DNA of 64,000 nt from Lewinellaceae bacterium (lineage in GTDB: Bacteria > Bacteroidota > Bacteroidia > Chitinophagales > Saprospiraceae), in NCBI GenBank assembly GCA_020636045.1, contig JACJYP010000009.1:62001-126000 (forward strand). The letters are read 5' to 3'. The position numbers were made by a program, and so were the translations under genes. The notes below the pieces were generated by a model. It was not told the DNA's origin, ran no database searches, and saw only the letters and a list, made by a program, of their open reading frames with translations. Positions 58,838-64,000 of the stretch are shown here, piece after piece; positions within the stretch are counted from its first letter, which is position 1; every line of letters starts with the position of its first letter.

Positions 58838-60415
58838 CAGCAACGTAGTGCTTCGATAATCGGTCCGAAGTGTATCGAGACAAACGCCGTCGAAGCGCGC
58901 CGTATCTTTCAAATTTACGAGATATAAAGCGCCGGGAATGTCGAGCCGGTCCGTTCGCTCGATAATATATCCCAGGCTGGCAGTGGCGTAAAACATGGCA
59001 GGTTCCCGCGTTTCGGAATCGTCGTACACGTACCAATGCCGGTCCTTGTACTTTTCGGCCATCCGGATCGCATCGCTGCGCGCAACAGAAGTATCGTTCC
59101 CGTCATGCCGCACCGGTAGCACTATGAGGTCAAAACCGATGCGAATCAGGATCAACGCCGTCACAAACCACCACAAAAAACGCTGCTTGTCGTAGAAATA
59201 CATCGCGGCGCAAATTCCCATACCCGCCAACAGCGCAACGGAAGCCGGCCATATCCAGGGCAATTGACTGGCCGGCTCAATAAATGGCATGACCACCATG
59301 AGCAGGCTGCCTGCCGTTAAAAGAGTGCCGAGGGTGTAAAACAGGAACTTGTACCGCCAGGAACGTTCTGCGATATTTTGTTCCAGCAAATACAACCCGA
59401 TCGTATTGAACAGCGGAATGAGCATCAGCAGATAACGCGGCATCACCTGAGAGGAAGTCCAGTACACCGGTAGATTGACGGCCAGTACTACGAAATTGAA
59501 AAATACGAAATCGTTGCTGCGAATGCGCGACCAGAGGCGCCTGTCGATCCAGAAAACAAGCATCAGGGAGAATGGCAGGAAATGATAGATCGAATCAAAC
59601 GGGAACTTGGCAATATGGTAGATGGTGTTCCCGAAGCTGTGCTCCGCCACCGTGCGTTTTGTCGATTCGTGCAGCAGATTGAACAGCAAATCATCGACCG
59701 GCCGGTACATGGCATACACGCAGAGGTACAGACCAATGATCGCCACTGCCGGCAAAGCACCGGCTACGTGTTTCCAGGAGAAGAGCAGCCTGAGTTGCCT
59801 GAAATAATACAGTCCCGCAAACAGGGTCAGGCCCTGAAAAACAATGGCGGGAAAGGCTTTTAGCATAAAACCGATTGCCATCAGCAGATAACTGACCCAG
59901 AACATCCGCGACCATTGTTCCCGTCTGCCAAAAAAGTAAATGCTCATAAAAAGCGCGTACATCACGAGGGAAAAAGTCGTGTCGATCAGGCCGAGCATGG
60001 AATCGTAAAACAGGAAACGGCCGCTTGTCACCGTCGTAATAGCGGCCAGAAAAGCAAATTCGGTGCTGAATTGCTTGCGGACAGCGCGGAATACCGTAAA
60101 GCCGAACAGGGCCAGAAAAAATACCGTGACCAGTCTGGAAGGGAGTTCATCGTACGCGCCCCACAATTTCGTAGCAGCCAGTACGATCCAGTTGAACAGC
60201 GGAGGTTTGTTGATATAACTCGCTCCGTGCATGGTCGTGGCAATGTAATTACCGGAAAAGTCCATCTCCATGGCTACCCAGGCCCGAATGGCTTCGTCGC
60301 CGTTAAAAGCGCCCAACCCCAGAAAGATCAGGTGGGCAGGAATGCAAAGAGCAAGGATAATAAATATCAAGACAGGGGTCGGGCACGCACGCAGTCGGTC
60401 CAGCATTGTTCGCAT
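58814..60415 (-). CDS. GT39-like (ArnT/PMT) glycosyltransferase
   Basis: A 533-residue polytopic membrane glycosyltransferase. The first extracytoplasmic loop has FNGDEAIRAWVAMEM, with the acidic pair typical for the ArnT family, and YINKPPLFNW. About 11 hydrophobic segments follow, with a C-terminal soluble tail (KDRHWYVYDDSETREPA). The start at 60415 (MRTMLDRLRA) is preferred; the frame is open to 60475 without similarity. It is convergent to the GT2-flippase-epimerase operon, and would take its lipid-linked sugar as donor (inference). A TATTTTTG box lies at 60637-60644 on the minus strand, far upstream. Confidence 0.85.
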   Translation of the reverse strand: MRTMLDRLRACPTPVLIFIILALCIPAHLIFLGLGAFNGDEAIRAWVAMEMDFSGNYIATTMHGASYINKPPLFNWIVLAATKLWGAYDELPSRLVTVFFLALFGFTVFRAVRKQFSTEFAFLAAITTVTSGRFLFYDSMLGLIDTTFSLVMYALFMSIYFFGRREQWSRMFWVSYLLMAIGFMLKAFPAIVFQGLTLFAGLYYFRQLRLLFSWKHVAGALPAVAIIGLYLCVYAMYRPVDDLLFNLLHESTKRTVAEHSFGNTIYHIAKFPFDSIYHFLPFSLMLVFWIDRRLWSRIRSNDFVFFNFVVLAVNLPVYWTSSQVMPRYLLMLIPLFNTIGLYLLEQNIAERSWRYKFLFYTLGTLLTAGSLLMVVMPFIEPASQLPWIWPASVALLAGMGICAAMYFYDKQRFLWWFVTALILIRIGFDLIVLPVRHDGNDTSVARSDAIRMAEKYKDRHWYVYDDSETREPAMFYATASLGYIIERTDRLDIPGALYLVNLKDTARFDGVCLDTLRTDYRSTTLLLFTRDGR

Positions 60416-60490
60416 AGCAAAAAAATCGGGAAGAGCCCGGTTGCTCCCGAGTCGATTGGCTCTGTGGTAGAGCATATTGAAAACCGAGAC

Positions 60491-60547
60491 GGCAGTAGCA
60501 GTTGGCAGTGACAGGCGGGAATTACTGCCAACTGTCTCTGCCTACTG
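60491..60547. repeat. inverted pair of CTGCCAACTG-type repeats, copy 3
   Basis: GGCAGTAGCAGTTGGCAGT (60491-60509) faces ATTACTGCCAACTGTCTCTG and CCTACTG (60521-60547). GTTGGCAGT pairs with ACTGCCAAC and CAGTAG with CTACTG, so a long imperfect stem can form. Same family as the elements at 296-327 and 9029-9160. Confidence 0.65.
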
Positions 60548-60910
60548 ATTACTTCAAATCAATAGACCCAATCGACCCGGGAGAGACCCGGCGTTCCAAA
60601 ATGATCGTTTGCGGGTAACAGGAATGTTTTCAGGCGCAAAAATAACAAGTCGCAGAGGCTTATGAATTCGGCGGCTGAAAATCATCATTTCTTAACATAT
60701 GACCGGAAAGTGTCAATAATTCCCAAACGGCACCGCACGCAATGTGACTTTTCCCCATATGTGCGTTTAAAGTTCATACACATCACCTGAACCGATCGTT
60801 TTAATCCTTCCCCTGTCATATTCCCACGAATACACGTTTGCCCCGGATCCATAATCCCGCAAGTCCGACTCCCGGCAACCGATTTATACCCCCCACTCCA
60901 TTCAACTCGA

Positions 60911-60938
60911 AAAGCTCCGCTTCCGGCGGGGCTTTTTT
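60911..60938 (+). terminator. orphan intrinsic terminator
   Basis: AAAGCTCCGC (60911-60920) pairs with GCGGGGCTTT (60926-60935), one G-U pair, loop TTCCG, followed by a T-run to 60938. No gene upstream on the plus strand was recognised. Confidence 0.7.
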
Positions 60939-61385
60939 CGTTGGGCCATAAATTCCTTCGGCGTCGTTTATTGGTCATCCGGAGGCAAAAAATGCCTCCC
61001 CGGCGAATTCTCAGCAACTTTTCCCTTTTTCACCCGTCTTTAGTGGCATTGATCGCCGCCCGGGTAAAACCTGCTATGCAGACAAAACAAAAGCATTCCG
61101 AATTTTTCGGCCTAACGGGCTTGTTTCTGTGTTCCGGCAACACAGCTGCAATGCGTCGTGTATATGCATTTGCAGCCGGTTTTTCGGGAACGAGTGTTCG
61201 CTACCGGGCTACCTGGATTTTTTGCGCTTTTGGCGCCCTCCAATATATATCAGACCAAAGCAGTGGCTTTATCCCCTTTCCGTCCATTTTATCTACGGCG
61301 GGTTCGGTCCCGCGCCTCCGGGCGGGATGCAACCTGTGACGCAAGGGAGGGGTTAAACTTCACAGAAAGTTTGATTTGGTTATCG

Positions 61386-61414
61386 GCCCCGGCAAATGTG
61401 CCGGGGCTTTTTTT
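61386..61414 (+). terminator. orphan intrinsic terminator
   Basis: GCCCCGGCA (61386-61394) pairs perfectly with TGCCGGGGC (61399-61407) around a 4-base loop, then seven Ts. It lies 131 bases ahead of the DUF1573 gene with no gene upstream in that direction. Confidence 0.8.
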
Positions 61415-61481
61415 ATGTCAACCTATCGGCTTTACCCGTGTTAATCATTTGCAAACCGGTATGGGCGCTTTGTGAAAGGCG

Positions 61482-61489
61482 TAATTTTG
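61482..61489 (+). promoter_or_regulatory. predicted -7 box (TAATTTTG) for the DUF1573 gene
   Basis: TAATTTTG fits TAnnTTTG and lies 64 bases before the ATG at 61546, downstream of the orphan terminator. The leader would be about 50 bases. Confidence 0.45.
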
Positions 61490-61545
61490 CCCCACCAAAA
61501 GCACGATCAATCATTCCAATTTTTCACTACCAATAAATTTGAACA

Positions 61546-62121
61546 ATGGAAAGGAACAAACAGATTCAGATTGGCTTGTTGTCCCTGTTGGCAATACTTC
61601 TGCTGGCCAATCTTTTCGGAGGAGGCTTTAAAAACTGGTTCGGTCAATCGGAGGGTGACAAGATCCGCGAATCGGCTGCGGTATCTTCGGTAGCCCCCAA
61701 TACCGGCAATGTCGCAAACAGCAATGGTAACGGCAATATCCCCGGCACCAACGTCAATGCGAAGGTTACCAGCGGCCCGATCACTACCATCAATTATGAA
61801 AATGAAAAATTCAATTTTGGTGTAGTGGACGAAGGCGAAATCGTTAAACATGTCTTCAAATTCAAGAATACCGGCAAAGAGCCGCTGATCATCAGCAATG
61901 CAAAAGGCTCTTGCGGATGCACGGTGCCTACCTGGCCGAAAGAGCCGGTGCCGCCGGGCGGAATGGGCGAGATCAAGGTAGAATTCAATTCGAAAGGCAA
62001 GCCGGGCCCGCAAAGCAAACGCGTGACCGTTACGGCCAACACGAATCCGAGCGAAACGTATCTCGAGATCGCCGGTGAAGTAAAAGGGAAAGAACAACCG
62101 GCTGCCAAAGGAAGCCACTAA
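61546..62121 (+). CDS. DUF1573 domain protein, membrane-anchored
   Basis: A 191-residue protein with an N-terminal transmembrane/signal-anchor helix (IGLLSLLAILLLANLFGGGF), an Asn/Gly/Ser-rich linker (about 45-75) and a DUF1573 Ig-like beta-sandwich (about 80-180). The domain shows FNFGVVDEGEIVKHVFKFKN and the strongly conserved SCGCTVPTWPKEPVPPG segment with two Cys. Such domains are common in exported Bacteroidota proteins; their function is unknown. The tail is Lys-rich. It has its own promoter box and a strong terminator. Confidence 0.85.
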   Translation: MERNKQIQIGLLSLLAILLLANLFGGGFKNWFGQSEGDKIRESAAVSSVAPNTGNVANSNGNGNIPGTNVNAKVTSGPITTINYENEKFNFGVVDEGEIVKHVFKFKNTGKEPLIISNAKGSCGCTVPTWPKEPVPPGGMGEIKVEFNSKGKPGPQSKRVTVTANTNPSETYLEIAGEVKGKEQPAAKGSH

Positions 62122-62150
62122 TTGCGATTTCCACTTCCCGCGCTATTCCA

Positions 62151-62188
62151 AACACTGCCCGGTAAGATTGCCGGGCAGTGTTTTTTTT
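62151..62188 (+). terminator. intrinsic terminator of the DUF1573 gene
   Basis: Perfect stem AACACTGCCCGG (62151-62162) with CCGGGCAGTGTT (62171-62182), an 8-base loop, and a run of Ts to 62188. Confidence 0.9.
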
Positions 62189-62280
62189 GAATAAAGGATC
62201 GCCGTACGCGTACGGAACGCATGTGGCCATAAATGGCCCTGACCCGGACGGTGTAAACGCCGTGCTACCAATTTCCATAC

Positions 62281-62316
62281 AAAAAGCCGCCCAAGTTTGC
62301 ACCGGGGCGGCTTTTT
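62281..62316. terminator. bidirectional terminator at the 3' end of the T9SS type B cargo gene
   Basis: Perfect 12-bp stem AAAAAGCCGCCC (62281-62292) with GGGCGGCTTTTT (62305-62316). The outer five base pairs are A-T on one side and T-A on the other, so it can act in both directions. It serves the minus-strand gene ending at 62345. Confidence 0.8.
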
Positions 62317-62344
62317 GTATGGTTCGCCTGAAGGCTTTCGGCTT

Positions 62345-64000
62345 TTATTTCAACAGGGTCACATCGCCCTTGTTGATGTAAATTTCGCCGTTGCCGCAGG
62401 TAACACGTACGTACCACGCATAAGAATCCGGCGTGAGTTCCTTGCCGTTGTAGGTACCGTCCCAGCCCTGCGCCTTCGGATCTTCGGTCTCATAGACCTT
62501 TTCTCCCCAGCGATCCCATACGACAAAGTACAGTTCCGTGATATTCACCCCGCGGACAATGAAAAACTCGTTGTTACCGTCGTGGTTGGGAGTAAATGCC
62601 TTCGGCACGAAGATGAAGGGCTCCACACATTCGCCGGTCATAAAATATACGGTTACCGTGGCCGTATCGGGGCAAAGTCCGCCGGCGATGGCAGTCACTA
62701 TATACTGCGTATCCTCGTCGGGAGAAGCCGTCGGGTTGGCCGTATCGGAGCCTGACAGCGAGAACGAAGGCGTCCATTCATAGGTGATGTCGTTGCTGTT
62801 GCTGACTACCGTAGCGAGCAGATCGGTGCTCTGCCCGGGGCAGATGGTGTCTTTGCCAAGCACCTCGGCCGTCACATCGATCGAAATGACATTGACATTG
62901 AACGCCAGGGTATCCTTGCAGCCGAACTGGTTGCTCACTTCCACCGTATAGGTCGTAGATTCCGCCGGAGAAACGACCGGATTGGGGATGGGATCCAGTG
63001 CTGGCGACCACTCATATGTGAGCATATCTTCCGGATCGCTGTTGGTGATATTCAGTTCGCTGCTGCCGCCAAGGCAAATATCATCATCTGCAGGATCGCC
63101 CTGAATGTTAACTTCCGCGTTGTTGACCAGAATTGAATCGACGGCGGTACAACCGGCAGCATTTTGCACCCTTACGTAGTAATGTCCGTTCTTTTCGGGT
63201 GTAACAATCAGTGAATCGTCCGTATCGGGCAGCACCGGATTGAAGGCCGGGTTATCTGCCCAGGTATAGGTAACGCCATTCGAACTGTTTATCTTGATCG
63301 TAAACGACGCGTCGGAGCATACCAGGGTATCGGATGGCAGGTCTACCAGCGCCGCCGGTTGAGGCGTCACTTCTACGGAGTCCGTTACCATACAGGGACC
63401 GTTCACGATGGTGACTGTGTAAACGGTGGGCACAAAGGGTATCACACTGGGATTGGGGCTAAGCGTATCGACAAAATTCGGATCAAGGGGTTGCGAAGTC
63501 CAAACGTAATCGTAATTGTCGTCGAAATCGGGATTGAGCGAAACCGTATCGCCCGGGCAAAGAATGGCGGCACTACCCAGCGTGTCCTGTACGATCGCGA
63601 TCTGGACGTCGGTAACGGTCGTATCGGCACATCCGTTGATGTCGGTAACGATCAGGGTAGCCGTGATGACTTCTTCGGTGGTAAAGGTGATCAACGGATT
63701 TTGATCCATTGAACTCTGTCCTGAAGAGAAGGTCCAGTTCCATTTATCGAGCGGGTATACATGATCCGTCTGGTCGGTAAACTGTATCTCCGCCTGTTCG
63801 CTACAGGCAACGTAGTTGTTCCCGATTTCTGCCATTACCGCCGCATCGGGCAGTACGGTGATCGTGGAGTCGAACGGATATACGCAGGCTTCCGTGGAAT
63901 TGAACGTTACCATGTATATGCCGTCAGTGGCATAAGTGTGTGTAGGATTGCTGAGGTTGCTGGTCGTATTATCCCCAAAATCCCAGGTGCCATTGATGCC
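62345..64000 (-). CDS. PKD-repeat protein with T9SS type B sorting domain, C-terminal part (cut by window edge)
   Basis: The visible 551 residues continue to the right edge without a stop, so the N terminus is outside. At the edge is a PKD domain (GTWDFGDNTTSNLSNPTHTY). More PKD/Ig-like modules follow (WNWTFSSGQSSMDQNPLITF, DYVWTSQPLDPN, YEWSPALDPIPNPVVSP, YEWTPSFSLSGSDTANPTASP), several with paired Cys. The end, FVPKAFTPNHDGNNEFFIVRG followed by VWDRWGEKVYE and GWDGTYNGKELTPDSYAWYV, is the classic gliding-motility-associated C-terminal (type B) T9SS sorting domain. The protein is expected at the cell surface. Codon use and GC match the other secreted giants. Confidence 0.93.
   Translation of the reverse strand, partial: GINGTWDFGDNTTSNLSNPTHTYATDGIYMVTFNSTEACVYPFDSTITVLPDAAVMAEIGNNYVACSEQAEIQFTDQTDHVYPLDKWNWTFSSGQSSMDQNPLITFTTEEVITATLIVTDINGCADTTVTDVQIAIVQDTLGSAAILCPGDTVSLNPDFDDNYDYVWTSQPLDPNFVDTLSPNPSVIPFVPTVYTVTIVNGPCMVTDSVEVTPQPAALVDLPSDTLVCSDASFTIKINSSNGVTYTWADNPAFNPVLPDTDDSLIVTPEKNGHYYVRVQNAAGCTAVDSILVNNAEVNIQGDPADDDICLGGSSELNITNSDPEDMLTYEWSPALDPIPNPVVSPAESTTYTVEVSNQFGCKDTLAFNVNVISIDVTAEVLGKDTICPGQSTDLLATVVSNSNDITYEWTPSFSLSGSDTANPTASPDEDTQYIVTAIAGGLCPDTATVTVYFMTGECVEPFIFVPKAFTPNHDGNNEFFIVRGVNITELYFVVWDRWGEKVYETEDPKAQGWDGTYNGKELTPDSYAWYVRVTCGNGEIYINKGDVTLLK

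Larger units (their letters stand above)
60416..61545. other. 1.1-kb gene-free region with two plus-strand terminators
   Basis: No protein gene is supported. The region contains the third CTGCCAACTG-type inverted repeat (60491-60547), a minus-strand TATTTTTG box (60637-60644), two plus-strand intrinsic terminators (60911-60938 and 61386-61414) without a recognised gene in front, and a GC-rich hairpin-forming block (about 61296-61345) just before the second. Small regulatory RNAs are possible. Comparison from memory with tRNA, tmRNA, RNase P, SRP and common riboswitches gave no match. Confidence 0.6.

Noticed and set aside
60685..61017. 110-codon minus-strand frame
   Set aside because: It overlaps an intrinsic terminator and has Arg-rich, low-order composition without any recognisable motif.
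61297..61316. tRNA- or tmRNA-like T-arm (GGCGGGTTCGGTCCCGCGCC)
   Set aside because: The loop is six, not seven, bases when the stem is paired, no matching acceptor or D-arm was found, and no tag-coding segment for tmRNA could be located.
61158..61475. 105-codon frame ahead of the DUF1573 gene
   Set aside because: It spans a GC-rich hairpin block and an intrinsic terminator, and its translation shows no protein-like pattern.

Overview
The window is from a member of the Bacteroidota, most likely a saprospiria-like or chitinophagia-like lineage (inference). The evidence is: several very large secreted proteins ending in type IX secretion (T9SS) type A or type B sorting domains; HYR, SprB and PKD repeats; a PorE-like protein; the adjacent DUF1800/DUF1501 pair; outer-membrane beta-barrels; and promoters of the Bacteroidota form TAnnTTTG. 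No rRNA, tRNA, CRISPR array, phage or insertion sequence was recognised.

Layout. 1-2867: start of katG (minus), then a tight plus-strand cluster of ABC permease, ABC ATPase, a 21-bp tandem repeat array with an open heptad-repeat frame, and a beta-barrel. 3114-6140: pectinesterase-fold protein (in-frame stop near its end) and a sialidase-like propeller. 6358-8907: minus-strand SDR, beta-barrel, small membrane protein and a Crp/Fnr regulator. 9503-15213: a giant HYR-repeat T9SS cargo and an unrecognised lipoprotein. 15363-26465: minus-strand block with an RluA pseudouridine synthase, a RibF-glycosyltransferase fusion, an M28 peptidase, a PorE-like SPOR protein, a TPR membrane protein, a small HTH-like protein and a 5'-nucleotidase-family lipoprotein. 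26580-34230: plus-strand acetoacetyl-CoA synthetase, a 42-bp tandem array, GIN-domain protein, MnmH, an M61-like peptidase and homogentisate dioxygenase. 34338-37799: small membrane protein, DUF1501 and DUF1800 (minus). 38116-41829: SprB-repeat T9SS cargo. 41834-50054: minus-strand amidohydrolase lipoprotein, type II NADH dehydrogenase, beta-barrel, TRIC channel, GT39, ABC permease and GHMP kinase. 50204-53065: gcvP. 53166-55715: a second HYR/repeat T9SS cargo. 56000-60415: GT2, flippase-like, epimerase and GT39 genes for surface glycan work. 60416-61545: gene-free but with two plus-strand terminators. 61546-64000: a DUF1573 protein and the C-terminal part of a PKD-repeat T9SS type B cargo.

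How parts fit. Much of the window serves the cell envelope: secreted adhesin-like cargo, barrels, periplasmic enzymes and lipid-linked sugar transfer. Central metabolism is represented by glycine cleavage, FAD/FMN synthesis, NADH oxidation, tyrosine breakdown (HmgA) and acetoacetate activation (AacS). Intergenic DNA is unusually structured, with helically phased tandem arrays, recurring CTGCCAACTG-type inverted repeats and strong hairpins. The most unusual items are the 21-bp/42-bp arrays, the RibF-GT2 fusion, SPOR modules in place of OmpA on a PorE-like scaffold, Tat and T9SS-like signals on one protein, and a domain shared by two T9SS cargo proteins.
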